Assembly (NCBI RefSeq): GCF_033439725.1
Contig: NW_026944389.1
Location: forward strand, 2,418,001 to 2,482,000
Origin: Neurospora tetraspora
Taxonomy: Eukaryota > Ascomycota > Sordariomycetes > Sordariales > Sordariaceae
Direction of reading: 5' to 3'
Length of the DNA: 64,000 nucleotides
The position numbers were made by a program, and so were the translations under genes. Below, piece by piece: positions 23,809 through 34,839 of the stretch (its first letter is position 1; the number at the start of each line of letters is the position of its first letter). The notes beneath the pieces were generated by a model that saw only the letters and a list, made by a program, of their open reading frames with translations, made no database searches and was not told the origin of the DNA.

Positions 23809-24894
23809 TCACTCCCTATGCCGGCTGATACTCCCCGACCTCCGCACCTCCCTCAACGGCTCATCCCCACCCGCAAACTCATCTGGTCTAATCTCGCGGT
23901 ACCCCGAGCTCCTCCTCCGTCTCGGCGGTCCCGGCGGCGATGACACACTACTAACATCCTCCTCAACCACAATCCTCTCTCTCTCATGAGGATGCGAAGG
24001 TTCCGAGGTCTCCACCACAATCGGCCCCCTTTCCGGTGGCGACCGCGATCTCGCTGTCCTCGATTGCCTCTTAGTGCTCCTCCTCCTCTCGTCGATCACG
24101 ATCCTTTCAGCAACCGGTTGTCCATGTCCATGTTGTCCCTGTCCCATCGACCTTGACCGATGCCGCTCCTCCAGAACAATACCGTCGCCATGTCCATGTC
24201 CATGTCCATGAGAACCGGATCTACCACGGTGATCCGTTCGAGTGGTCTTGGTCCTGCGGATCTCCATCGTTTCCCCACCATCACCAGCCGAGGACGTAGA
24301 CCGCGACCGACGCCTGCTGCTCCTCCGGTGTTTATACACGCCACCGCGGCCACCACCACCAGCCTCGCTGTGATGCGAAGAGCGATAATGGTGTCGACTC
24401 CTCCGCGTCACCACTGACGCGGTTCCTCCGGATTCGCTGATCGCTGTTGAGAAGCCGCCTAGATTGATGCATATGTAGATGAGGAAGAGGATGAGGATGA
24501 AGCCGGCGACTGCGCCGAGCGTGATGCCCACCACGGCTCCGGGAGACGGACTCGAGTAGAGAGCCCCGTAGTAGGCCGGGATCGTTGAGGTTTCGGCGTA
24601 TTGTCGCGGGAGCACACGGGTGGGTGGTGAGTTTTCGGAGAGGTGGGCTCCGCTGATCGCAAGTGTTGATGATGGATTACCTGCGGCTGCGAGGGCTGCT
24701 ATCCTGGCTACCTGGTCGTGTGCCGATGGGCGGGTTCCGTCCCAATTTTCGAGATGCAAAGTGGATTTTGGGATTGGATCGCGCTTGTGTTTTGGCGGCG
24801 TTGATAGCTCGAAAAACTCATCGGCAACGAGGTCCAAGGAACTCTTTTGCGCTACCGTGTCGCGTTGATTCGGAGCTCGTTTTATTGGCGGCAT
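23809..24894 (-). CDS. One-pass membrane protein with basic Ser/Arg/His tail
   Basis: Single exon, 361 residues from MPPIKRAPN; an upstream in-frame ATG would add 21 residues but begins a less protein-like stretch. There is no clear signal peptide. A single strong transmembrane helix (GITLGAVAGFILILFLIYIC, about residues 122-141) follows a PSPGAVV motif. The part after the helix is rich in Arg, Ser and His, with RRSSRRRSRSTSS, a GHGHGHGHGDG run and repeated IVIDE/IVVEE segments. I recognise the layout as common in Pezizomycotina but know no function. The Gly-His run is encoded by a hexanucleotide microsatellite (24189-24210), a likely site of length variation. Confidence 0.7.
   Translation of the reverse strand: MPPIKRAPNQRDTVAQKSSLDLVADEFFELSTPPKHKRDPIPKSTLHLENWDGTRPSAHDQVARIAALAAAGNPSSTLAISGAHLSENSPPTRVLPRQYAETSTIPAYYGALYSSPSPGAVVGITLGAVAGFILILFLIYICINLGGFSTAISESGGTASVVTRRSRHHYRSSHHSEAGGGGRGGVYKHRRSSRRRSRSTSSAGDGGETMEIRRTKTTRTDHRGRSGSHGHGHGHGDGIVLEERHRSRSMGQGQHGHGQPVAERIVIDERRRSTKRQSRTARSRSPPERGPIVVETSEPSHPHERERIVVEEDVSSVSSPPGPPRRRRSSGYREIRPDEFAGGDEPLREVRRSGSISRHRE
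24189..24210 (+). repeat. Hexanucleotide microsatellite CATGTC in coding DNA
   Basis: CATGTC is repeated about 3.5 times in tandem. On the minus strand it encodes the Gly-His run of the membrane protein tail; a similar shorter run lies near 24120. Confidence 0.85.
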
Positions 24895-25958
24895 CGTGGA
24901 TCGTTTACCAGGCTGACAAAGAGGTAGTAGGTCCGGTCCTGAAGGGTGCGCGCACAATGGGGATTGTTCGTCTCGTCCTAATAGCGATATTCAGCCCGAT
25001 GCTTCCGTCCAGCTCTTGCGCCCGTGGCTGGCGGGATAAGCCGAGACATGCAACTGTCACTGGCTTTCCGTCTTGCAACAAGCTCCAAAGCGTACTGCTG
25101 CGACACGTAACGGATAACAGATGTTGCGCCGACCGAGAGTAAGGGCCGCCCGAATGAGATCGAAGGATCTCCGGGTATTGTTGATAGAGAAGAAATGTTC
25201 GGAAGGATGGTTTCCCAAGTTTGCCTGTGATGTGGCGCGATGATCCGGTTGTTGTTACACCCAGGCACTGGGTAATGCCAAATCAAACTGGCTCGGTTGG
25301 TCGCAGATGTACCTCTCTGGCCTCAAGCTGCTGAAGCTTCCGGTCCAGCTGTTTCGGCCTTTCACTGCAAATCTGCCACGGGAGATCGGTTATGCAAGCA
25401 GCAGACGGGATAATGTTGCAAGCTGGGCGACGACGATAGCGGGATTGTTTCACCTCTGGGCGTGTCACGGCCTGATATTCCCGCTGACAAAATTGGCGAT
25501 GTTTCCAGCCTTTAGTGGTTACAGCCGAGGATAAGAAATTTCTACAATGATGAGGAAAAATCGGAATAGCGCGCGCATTTGCACGACAAAAGTGTATCTT
25601 CGCGGCACCGTTGTCGTGAGGTGGCAGAGTGGAGAGTCCAGTCTGTCGTGGGAGGCTGGGGATGCACCATCGGACCGGGGTTATCGTCGATTCGGCAGGG
25701 GTAAGCCTAAGTGCCAAGAACTGCAACACTGACAATGAACAAATGTACCTCTACCTATAAACATCTACAATTCAACGCATACGGAATCATCACGAAGGGG
25801 AAAATACCGTGATGTGCTTAGACTTCAACCGGTTGAGCTAGGGTATTCTGCAACAGTTAGGCCATAGGGTGAACAGCAATGTTGTTTTAAAGCCATGTTG
25901 TTACCCCGGGCCAAGTTTCCCAACTTTGTTTCAAACTCCAGCGTTGCTGTCATGACAC
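24895..25958. other. Intergenic region
   Basis: 1064 bases between two minus-strand genes. A 159-codon plus-strand frame (24663-25142) begins inside the membrane protein gene and is its antisense shadow; a 150-codon minus-strand frame (25283-25735) is unrecognised. No feature supported. Confidence 0.5.
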
Positions 25959-28900
25959 TCACACAAAGCCCCTCATTCCTTTGAAAGCAGGGAGACTCGA
26001 CTTTTTCTTCTCAGGCTTATCTTCCTTCTTATCCTTACGCTCCTTCTTAAGAGCGTTCGCGAGCACCCCTATTCCACCTCACAGTTAGCGGCTTCACTTA
26101 ACATAAACGTTGACAGGAAGATAGCGACTTACCCTTTCCATGGTGCCTTTCGGCAACTGGACTGGTTCTCTGAGACGAACGACTAGACGTATCACCGCTC
26201 ACTCCAGCTCCAGGAGGAGTTCCTGGGCGGCGGACCGAAGTTGGTGAGGAAACAGAGCTTTGTCTTGTTGCTGGTATCAACGAGGGGGTAGCACTGCGGA
26301 AGATACTTTCGAGACTGTCTGTGTCAGAGAATCCTCGATTTGCCGTCCGAGAAATAATCGGACTGCCTGATCTAGGCGTCATAGCTTCTGGTCCGCCATC
26401 CAGAAGAGCCGATTGACTGTCGTTAGAGAGTATTTTGCTCGACAGCTCTTCATTCGCAGACCTCAGTTCCAGAAGAGACCCTTCCAACTCCGTGCATTTT
26501 CGTTTTAGTATATCGCATTCCTTTTGCAGCTCCATCTGCTTCGCTCTGCTTGTAGCGAGAGCGGATTCGAATACGGCCACCACGTTGTCGACGTTCCTGC
26601 TTTGACTCTCCTTGCCAACCTTGGCCAACTGATCACTGAGGTCTGCAATTCGCGATTCGTAGTGCTTCCTCACTCTCTCGATCTGCAGCTCATGTGCGGT
26701 AACTTGCTGTGACAACTGCTCTGCCCGAGCTTCGGCTAAGGCAGCGCTCTGTATCGCCTGTTGCATCTTCAATTCCTTGCCGTGGTATGCACGCTCCGAT
26801 TCGGTGAGACGAGCTACTTCGCCCTTTAGCCTGTCGATCTCTTCTGTGCTAATGTCGATTGCCTCGTTGCTCTGCTTATACTGCAGCATTGTTTTCTCGG
26901 CCAAGTCAGCAGCGCTACGCAGCCGCTCGCACTCTCTCTGGCACTCTTCAAGCTGGTGTTTCAAGGCAAGCTCTTCCGCAGCCCACTTCTTCTGTTCCTC
27001 GCGCAACGCCCGTAACTTGGTAGAGAGGTCGCTCTCCCATTTCTTAGCAATGTTTCGACGGTGGTCGAACTCTTTCTTAACTTGTGCTTCTCCTCGCTTG
27101 GCTTCGTCAAGCCTTTGTCTCAAACTTCGGTTTGCCATGACAAGGTTCTGCGTCTCAGCTTCGGTGGCAGCTTCCCTGACTTGCTTACGACGCAGTTCCC
27201 CCATATGTATCATGTGTTGCTGCTTGATATACCTCTCAAACTGCAAATCATTGAGAAGTAACAGATTTTGGTGGTAGAGAAGCGAGACATAATTGTTCGC
27301 TTCACCAGTGCGTGGTGGTTGGTTGAGAGAATCAGACGATGCCTCAACCTGTCCTTGGCTTTTATCCCCTACGACCTCCTGGGTCCCGAGGGCTAGCGAG
27401 GGTACACTGGCATTTGCTAGTGACTGACGAAGCCCAGATATGCTGGCCTTGTACGTGACAAGCCTATCATGAAGTTGGGTGTGTGGGGACGACTGGAGTT
27501 GATGAGGTGAGATGATAGGACTCTCAGCAACTTCCTGGCCACCAAGCGAAGTCTGGTCAGAAACATGATTTGTGCTATCACCTTGCTGGCTTCCAGCGTC
27601 GATGGTCGGGCCATGCAAAGAAGGTTCTCTAGATGGTTCAACTTGTGAACGCACTATGCTGGGCGTGGACTCAACCCCTGAGGAAATACCTCCACGGTCC
27701 AAAGACCCATTCAGGATGGCTTCCATGTCATCGTCACCGAGTTCCTCTCCAACTACATGGTCCAAGCCCACGGGTAGTGGGGTGGTGTTGCGAGCATCGG
27801 AAGAGTTGTGTTTAGACTCTAGGGACAGAGCCATACACTCAGCAAGAACCTCGTCTGCCTCACTGTTAAGCCATCGGCTCATATCCGTCTTCTCCGAGTC
27901 AATCGTCAGGTTGTAGAAGTTCGGATGCAAAAGGTGCTGTTTTCTGAATCTCTCGGACCTGTCCCGGATTTCCATGGCCTGCACATCAATATCGTCGTCG
28001 TTGTTCGCATGACGCAAGTATCGCTGCGGCTTGCGGATGTAGTCGAGAAAGTTAATGGGATATAAGCCGTATAGGACAGTGAAGTAACCTGATAGATAAG
28101 GGATCGAGCTTCCGTCATGATCAGGATCAAGAAGCACTCTCTCCCAGGTAACCTCATTGGATCCACCTTCAGGGCCGATTTCTGTGTGCTCTTGAGCAAA
28201 ATAGCTATCCCTATCCCAGAATAGAAGTCTTGCGTATATGTTGAACAACTTGGATAAAAACGGTACCAGCGAGCTCGGTATGTAAGGCAGGAGCATGATT
28301 AACGCCACCAGAGCCATGGTGACGGTGGCTGTCGACTCGTCCTTTTGTAGAGAGTTGAGAATGTTGTTGAATAGCGGTGTTTGTAGTACAACATGAAGGT
28401 GTGGAGGTTGGCTCTGAACGAAATCGCATAGCAAGCTCAATGCAAAGTTACGATACTCTCTCTTGACGAAATACCGATCCAAGCAAGTCATGAAGCCCTG
28501 TTGAGCGGTTAGTCAAGAGCAGCATACGCAAGAAGGAGGGCTAATGCATACCTTGGGGTCCTTCTTTCCGAAGGCCATCAAAGCCCTTTTCACCATGCGG
28601 TCCTTGAAGTCCGCCATCGGAACACAGTTTATCTGGCTTGCACGAGCGTCCATCCATCTACTCAGCAGACGTTCAGTGAAGGGAGCAAGGCTCGCCTCAG
28701 ACGAGTTTGATGATTCATCGAACTGGTCAATCATGAGCAGGTCCAGCGTGTTCGTGGCAACCTCACGAGCCAAGCCCTTTTCCTGTCCGACATATTCCAA
28801 GACGGGGTCAAGAAGTCTATCCCACCACTCAAAGATCCTGGCAGGCGTCTTCATGGCGGGACGAAGTTCGCGTAGAATCGCAAGAAAGGCGGCATATTTT

Positions 28901-29200
28901 CCGGGCTGGTTCTCAACATTTTTGGTGTAGATAGAGAGAAGCTCCTCGTTCAACCGATCCGCAGCTCCATCTTCGGCATGCTCGTGTCGGTCTAAATAGT
29001 TGCTAATCAAAGTGGTGAGCTCATCCGGGAGAGGCAGGTTTGGTGTCTGGATGAAGCTAGTAAGAGCCTTGGTGAGATCCTTGGTAGACCTATTTCACGA
29101 TTGTGGCTTGTCAGACTCTGCATCAACCATAGAGACCTGTAGGTCGATGCTGGACAAGCGATCATTGAATGCCCGGGCAGACTTACCCAGATGAGGCCAT
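25959..29200 (-). CDS. tsc1: Hamartin, TSC1 subunit of the TSC complex
   Basis: Four exons (29200-29187, 29089-28552, 28497-26133, 26068-25959) give 1008 residues, with all splice phases matching. The start exon is only 14 nt (MASS plus two bases). The N-terminal 350 or so residues form the helical hamartin domain, including STKDLTKALTSFIQTPNLPL, LRPAMKTPARIFEWWDRLLD, FALSLLCDFVQSQPPHLHVV and MALVALIMLLPYIPSSLVPF. A Ser-rich middle region follows, then a long coiled coil at about 590-880 rich in Glu, Lys, Gln and Leu heptads. The last exon adds a Lys-rich tail ending KGMRGFV. With TSC2, TSC1 acts as the GAP complex for the GTPase Rheb upstream of TORC1. The position of this last exon rests only on splice signals. 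Confidence 0.88.
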
Positions 29201-30914
29201 CGTGATTGGCGGGGTGGCGGGCACATGCAATTAAAGGTACGGTCCCGTAGCGTTTCGAGGTTGGGAGCTTCCTGAGTTACCGTTGGGTATTGGTGTGCCT
29301 AGAGCTCTCAAAAGCCGTAATACGGACCCGCTCGTTCTTGAAGCGGCAACCCAAGGATGAGGGTTCTTGTGAGATCAGCAAATGTAAAATGAATGACAAG
29401 GGCGAGAAGTTGTTGAGTATGCGTATTGGAACTCGGAGTACGATATGAGGAAGTTAGTGCTGTACCCGACCGAGGCTGGCGAATCGGATACCACAATCTC
29501 CGCCCAACCTCAAGGCAATCACTCCCGCAAGGCTGCCAGACTGTCCCGCACTATCTGAGGCTGCCCGAGGCGGCTCCAGAAGTGGCGCTCTGCAACGGCC
29601 CCTCCTTTTCGCTTATCAGAACTGCACGCTTTTGACAGAAGTCAGGCCGACAGCTCTAGTGTACCTAGCTTGAGACACCTGTCTCGAGGTACCTATCTCC
29701 CACGGAGGAGCTGTATCAGGTATGCTGTGGTGAGGTTCTGCGTAACCGCGACTGTAAGGTAAGGTACTGGGATGGCGATCCGGTTAGTCAGTGAAGCTCA
29801 AGCTACCGACCCCTGAGATCCAACGGCGCGACACGGCAATTGGTTCCAATGTCTCGATAAAAGAGTAGACTGGAGGTTCAAGGATACGGTATGGCGTGTT
29901 CTTGCGCCAACTGCCTGGGTGGTCTAGGTGGTCAATTGTGCCGTGATTTGAATCGAACAGGGAGCTTTGGTCGTCTTGTTGTTCCAGGGGTCACAATGTC
30001 CGGTTTGGTCCGTCGCATACGAGTGGAATCCATCTGTTGAATCGTGCCACTGCCTGCCCTGAGGTGGCCCGCTTGCACTGCAGGTGGCTCCGAGCATGTC
30101 CACTCCAATTTTTAACAGCTGTCCGGCATGCGGCACCTGCCCGAAGAACAGACCACCCATCAGGTCGTCCGGCTCCACTGCGGGGCAGCTGCGATGGGAA
30201 AGGACCCGCTTGTCAGCAGGTCCCCCTGGTCGCTTCCGGGCTTGGTGCGCCAAGCCCTTCTGGTTCAACGCTACCCCGCATTTTCAACGCACGTCAGGTC
30301 CCACCAAGTGGGGTTCTCAAACAAGCTCCCAGGACCCGGAGCTGCAGCGAGTGGTACGACTGCCGCTACGGCACGCGCCATTCCTTCTGAGGTGTAAGTG
30401 AGGTTCCATCCCATTCGCCATTGAGGTTCTCTGCCGCAAAGCTTGCCGGCCGCGGATGCAACCGACTGTTTGCGGACGGAGGTGCACCTCGTTGACTGGG
30501 CATTCATCTGGCAATTCTGGGCCATTACTCGAGGCTCGATCCCCTCCTCACGTGGGGTGATCATCTGGCACGACGCCGCCCTCCTTCCAGTCATGGCTCC
30601 CGTCCCCCTCAATCTCCTCATCGGGCTCTGTCCATTGAGGTCCGTCCCGTCTCATTTATGGAGGAGCTTCCCGTGCACCCCGCGGCACTCATCTTCTCTT
30701 CCTGTTCAGTCCATCTCACAAAGGTGATCTATACATTTCAAATCTATCAACACGCGATCTTTGAGAGAGCCGAAGGGTTTTCTATTCTCCAAGACATTTC
30801 ACGATCCTGGAATTCTATCTTTGTTGCTAGTTCACGGTCTGCCAGAGCATCAGACCATTGTAATCCATTCTCCTCTCTCACCTCTGACTCAACCACAACA
30901 ACAAGGTCGTCAAG
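29201..30914. other. Divergent intergenic region, TSC1 / DJ-1-like gene
   Basis: 1714 bases between divergent genes. Several short frames overlap on both strands at 29924-30727 with no recognisable product. The CA- and CT-rich stretch from about 30800 to 30914 looks like promoter and 5' leader of the DJ-1-like gene. Confidence 0.5.
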
Positions 30915-31940
30915 ATGGCACACAAATCGTCTGCAGTGGCTGATGAGCCCATTGACGTGCTCTTCGCCCTGCATCCCAAGTTTAACCTCATGGACTTTGC
31001 TGGCCCTCTCGAGGTCCTTACCACCGCCCTGCACGACGCCAATGATCCTTGTAAGTCAGCTATACGTCATATCCTCGACTCTCTACGTCACTGTCGAAGA
31101 CTAAATGGCTGATATTGGGTTTATGATACAGCTTCGAGAGCCTTCGAAGTCACCATCGCCTCGGGTGAGCCCACCGTTCTCTCAGACCAGGGAGTCACCA
31201 TTCAGTCCCAGATCACCTGGAAGGAGGCCCACGAGCGCCTATCAGAATTTGACGTCCTCATTGTCGTCGGCGGCAACGTAAACGATGCCATCCTGAAGGC
31301 GAAGGCCGAGCCCATGCCCCTCATTACTGCCTACTCTGAGATCCAGAAGGCTGATCCCACTCGCGAGCGTACCCTGCTTTCCATCTGCACCGGATCCATC
31401 TTCTTGGCCGAACTTGGTATCCTGTCTGGTCTTTCTGCGACCACCCACCCCGACTATATGACTCAGTTCGAGAACCTCTGCAGCCATTCGGCAGTCCGTG
31501 ATGCTACCGAGCGTACTGATGTCATCGAAGATGCCCGATACGTGGTGAACAACTTGCGCTTCGACATTGGAGACGAGGATGAGAATCCCTACGTGCGACG
31601 CAAGTCTGACGCTGGCCGTCGTCCTTCCAATGCCCGGTGAGTGCTGGGATCTTCGCTCAACTAGCTTGTGCTTCAGCAAGCAATGAACTCTACTGACACC
31701 GCCTACAGAAAGGGATCCATGTCCTTCAAGGGTGCGACACGTCGCGAATCCATTGCCCGCCGCGCAGCGATGCGCCTAGGTGGACTGCGTGTCATTACGA
31801 GTGGGGGAGTGGCCGCCGGCATGGATGCAGCTCTGTATCTGGTCAGCGTTATGGTTTCTGAGGAATCTGCTAATGAAGTTGCCCGGTTCATGCAATTGAC
31901 CTGGACCAAGGGCGTTGTTGTTGATGGTCTTGATGTTTAA
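30915..31940 (+). CDS. DJ-1/PfpI (class I glutaminase amidotransferase-like) protein
   Basis: Three exons (30915-31050, 31132-31636, 31709-31940), introns 81 and 72 nt, give 290 residues. The fold shows IDVLFALHPKFNLMDFAGPL at the N-terminus and FDVLIVVGG in the core. The nucleophile elbow is TLLSICTGSIFLAELGILSG, with Cys131 as the probable nucleophile and His151 (ATTHPD) as a probable partner. The C-terminal part ends with ITSGGVAAGMDAALYLV, typical of the AraC-regulator-like branch of the family, though no DNA-binding domain is present. Between core and C-terminus is an insertion rich in Arg and Ser (RRKSDAGRRPSN, MSFKGATRRES). Members act as isonitrile hydratases, amidases, glyoxalases or chaperones; which one applies cannot be told from sequence. 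Confidence 0.88.
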
Positions 31941-32481
31941 AGCGAGGCGTTGGTGGTTACACAAAATGGTCTCGGTTTTGAGGAGGAAATCGGCCCACGT
32001 GGAAAGTGGATATTTTCCAGACCATATGTACTCATACAAGGGTGAAAAGACATCGGATGACAGGAATGACTGAAGTGAAAGAAAAACTAATAATTCATCT
32101 CTTCTGTCGATGCATCTCGCGATTTCCTCCCGTCTTTCTTCCGTCGTGGTTTAAAATGGAGCAGGGAGCATGGCGTATGGGTCTTACATCCAAACTTAAA
32201 GTTTAGTCTCTGGATCCACTGCACCCACTTCAATCGCTGCCGGAGCTTAGATGCTCCACTCTGTGGGGGACGTAGCCCACCAGCTCCTCTCACGAGGCCG
32301 CCAGCTGGCACCGGGCCGGGGGGAATGCGAAAAATATTATCGAAACGGGGAACCGTCAATCTTTCAATCGGCCGGCTGCTCCAGATTCTCGGGTGCTGCG
32401 AGTACGGATCCCCGGCGCGACCTCACTCATTGACAAGGCGCGTTCCCTCACGTCCTCCATATACCCACCAGATCCGGCACA
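31941..32481. other. Intergenic region
   Basis: 541 bases between two plus-strand genes. No independent feature supported. Confidence 0.5.
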
Positions 32482-33366
32482 ATGGCCTCCGTAGCGAAGA
32501 CGGGTGCTGAGGCACTGAGGAATGCCCCCTTCAGGGTGGGCAAGAAGCAGATCTTCCTGTAAGAAAGATACTACCAAATTTGCGATGCGATTGCGCCCGT
32601 TATACCTGCACAGTCCGCCTCTCTCTCTCTCTCTCTCCAAAAAGACTCCCGTTCTGTTCCCCTAGAGCTCGTGTGATCGCAGACATGACACCACATCCAT
32701 CCGTCTCGTTTCCTAGCCTTTGGAGCCGGCCCTAACAAACTGCTCTCAACCACCAGGCCAAACCACGTCATCACATTTGTCCGCCCGCTGCCTAAGCAGC
32801 CGCCCAACCTCGCGACCTTCATCGTCCCCCTCGAGTTCAACAAGCTCGACCTGCGCGACTACCTCTACCATGTCTACAACGTCGAGGTCACGGGCGTCCG
32901 CTCCTTCGTCAACCAGCGCATGCACGAGCAGAGGCACGGCGAGGTCGGCAACTGGCGCCGCCCCAAGTCGCAAAAGATGATGATCGCCGAGCTGGCCAAG
33001 CCGTTCGTTTGGCCCAAGCCGCCCGCCGAGGACGCCCGCGAAGCGTTCGACTACGGCACGTGGAAGAAGCAGAACACGGCGCAGGAGGAAGATAGGAGAT
33101 TCAAGGGCATCAGGGCCCAGGGCGAGGTCGTGCCACCGTCGCAGTTTGAGGTGACCAAGGACCGCAAGGCCATCAAGGCACGGCAGAGCAAGTTCCTCTC
33201 GGGCGAGGAGACGTGGGCGCCCGGAAAGGTCAACTCGTTCCTGAATTCGAAGATCGCGCCGGAGGAGGAGGGATGGTCCGAGGTGGAAGAGAACTTGCCG
33301 TTGGATGAGTCGGCGGAGGCGGCCGCGGAGGAGAGCAGCAGCAAGGCTTCGGAGACTAAGCAATAA
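32482..33366 (+). CDS. mrp20: Mitochondrial large-subunit ribosomal protein uL23m
   Basis: Exons 32482-32558 and 32757-33366 give 228 residues; the intron (198 nt) carries a CCTAACAAAC branch site and a CT-repeat tract. The N-terminus FRVGKKQIFLPNHVITFVR and the core VPLEFNKLDLRDYLYHVYNV followed by VEVTGVRSFVNQR are typical of fungal uL23m (yeast Mrp20). uL23 sits at the exit of the peptide tunnel of the mitochondrial ribosome and helps couple it to the inner membrane. The second half is a fungal extension rich in Lys, Glu and Pro, ending in an acidic Ala/Ser tail. The gene symbol follows the yeast name. Confidence 0.9.
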
Positions 33367-33666
33367 ATATGAGGGCCGGACTTCTTGACTGTGTCGCACC
33401 CATTGAATTGGGTTCTGCGCAGAGTCGGGAATAGGTGGGACGAAGGGAAGGGAAAGAGCGAGGAAACGACGGTCCTCTCATGCAATGGAAATGATAATCT
33501 TGGAGCGGATAGAAATTGGCTTGGCTTGGAACCTGATTGTATGATATATTGCACCTGTTGGGCGGGACATTGGCGATTTTACCGTGTAACATGTACGATA
33601 CGATACAGAAGAAGTAGACGGAACAACACTAGAAGGCGTTCCGGTTGTCTGTCTATACTGCTTGCC
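33367..33666. other. Convergent intergenic region
   Basis: 300 bases between the 3' ends of the uL23m gene and the MT-A70 gene; nothing supported. Confidence 0.5.
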
Positions 33667-34839
33667 TCACCTTTCTTTTGGAGGAACGAGCAGCTCTTCT
33701 TGTTCTTCATCCGAGATAACGTCTACCCAACGGCTTCGGTGCTGAAAAAGCAGACACTGGTCACCCCAGCTCCACCACCCTGCCGTCAGGTTCCGGGCGA
33801 AGACTTCCAGAGCTTGATAATCGGGCGACAGAAGGTCCGCGAACAAACCTCGAAGATTAGGTTTCCTGGAATGGAGGTCCGGAACCGTTACGATAACCTT
33901 GGTCTCTATAGGGCTTCGTTTCTTGACACCCGGACCGGTTCCACGTTTCCTAGCGAGCAGAAGCCGTTCCCACGGTTTCCTCCAGGCGGAATCAAGACTC
34001 ACAATGGGCTCTCCGCCTGTGGTCACCTTTAGCCATATCCACTCGCCGACCAGTTCGACTTGCCACTCATCGAAGATACCCTGTGGGCATGTGAGAAGCT
34101 CGGCGCCTCGTGCCGAGTTCGTAACCCACACAGCTACGAGACCATCCTCGGATAAGTGCGATGCGACAGGAATCTGGGAGAGGAGGTCCCTTATAGAGTC
34201 CGTGTCACGGACGGGTTGGTAGATGCCCCTTTTCCTCTTTGCGGAGCGGTTAGGCCAGGGCGGGTCCATGAGGATCAGGTCAAACTTCTTGGGAGCTGTC
34301 GCAAGAAACTGAGATCGCTGAGACTCCACCGTGCCAAGCAGGCAGTGAGATGCCTTTGGGATGATGTAATGGGAGAGGTCTGGCGGCGCCTCACTAGGGG
34401 CATCGTCAAGGGCTGTGTTTGAGATGGCTACAAGAGCTTCTCCATCGGGACCCCGCTTCCCGTTGCGGTTGACTGTCGTTAGGCGATCTGTCTTTGGCGG
34501 ACAGTGACGCGGTAAGCACCATTTTCCTCTGTCGTAAGAGTGCCGAATATCTTCCAGGGCCGACTCGGCAGCAGAACGGGCCATCAGTTCTGCTATGTGA
34601 GCGGAAGCAGTTGGAGCAGCGCTGGCCGGGGATGACCGCGATTTCTTCGATTTGGGCTCCGGAGTCGGAAACGGGGACGATGGAGGTTCTGCCGAGATCA
34701 GTGACCGGAGCTTCCCCGGAGTTAGCGCGCCATCATCAAGCTCGCTTGGGAGCAGTTGAGCTTCCTCGATTGAACGAGGGAGATCAAGGAGGAGCACTGT
34801 CTGGTTATCATTGTGATATAGAACAGATGAGTGAACCAT
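33667..34839 (-). CDS. MT-A70 family adenine methyltransferase, METTL4-like
   Basis: Single exon, 390 residues. The catalytic core has FDLILMDPPWPNRSAKRKRG with the DPPW motif at residues 192-195, which marks N6-adenine methyltransferases of the MT-A70 family. Further landmarks are VAVWVTNSARG, GEWIWLKVTTGGEP, WRKPWERLLLARK and KVIVTVPDLHSRKPNLRGL. The N-terminal 180 residues carry a Ser/Pro-rich linker, then SYDRGKWCLP and HYIIPKASHCLLGTV. The arrangement fits METTL4, which methylates adenine in snRNA or DNA in other eukaryotes, rather than the mRNA writers METTL3 or Ime4. Whether the target here is RNA or DNA cannot be told from sequence. Confidence 0.88.
   Translation of the reverse strand: MVHSSVLYHNDNQTVLLLDLPRSIEEAQLLPSELDDGALTPGKLRSLISAEPPSSPFPTPEPKSKKSRSSPASAAPTASAHIAELMARSAAESALEDIRHSYDRGKWCLPRHCPPKTDRLTTVNRNGKRGPDGEALVAISNTALDDAPSEAPPDLSHYIIPKASHCLLGTVESQRSQFLATAPKKFDLILMDPPWPNRSAKRKRGIYQPVRDTDSIRDLLSQIPVASHLSEDGLVAVWVTNSARGAELLTCPQGIFDEWQVELVGEWIWLKVTTGGEPIVSLDSAWRKPWERLLLARKRGTGPGVKKRSPIETKVIVTVPDLHSRKPNLRGLFADLLSPDYQALEVFARNLTAGWWSWGDQCLLFQHRSRWVDVISDEEQEELLVPPKER

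Noticed and set aside
29924-30020. tRNA-like string (GTGCCGTGATTTGAATCGAA) on the minus strand
   Set aside because: It resembles a tRNA T-arm and acceptor end, but the T stem does not pair and no matching 5' acceptor strand is present.
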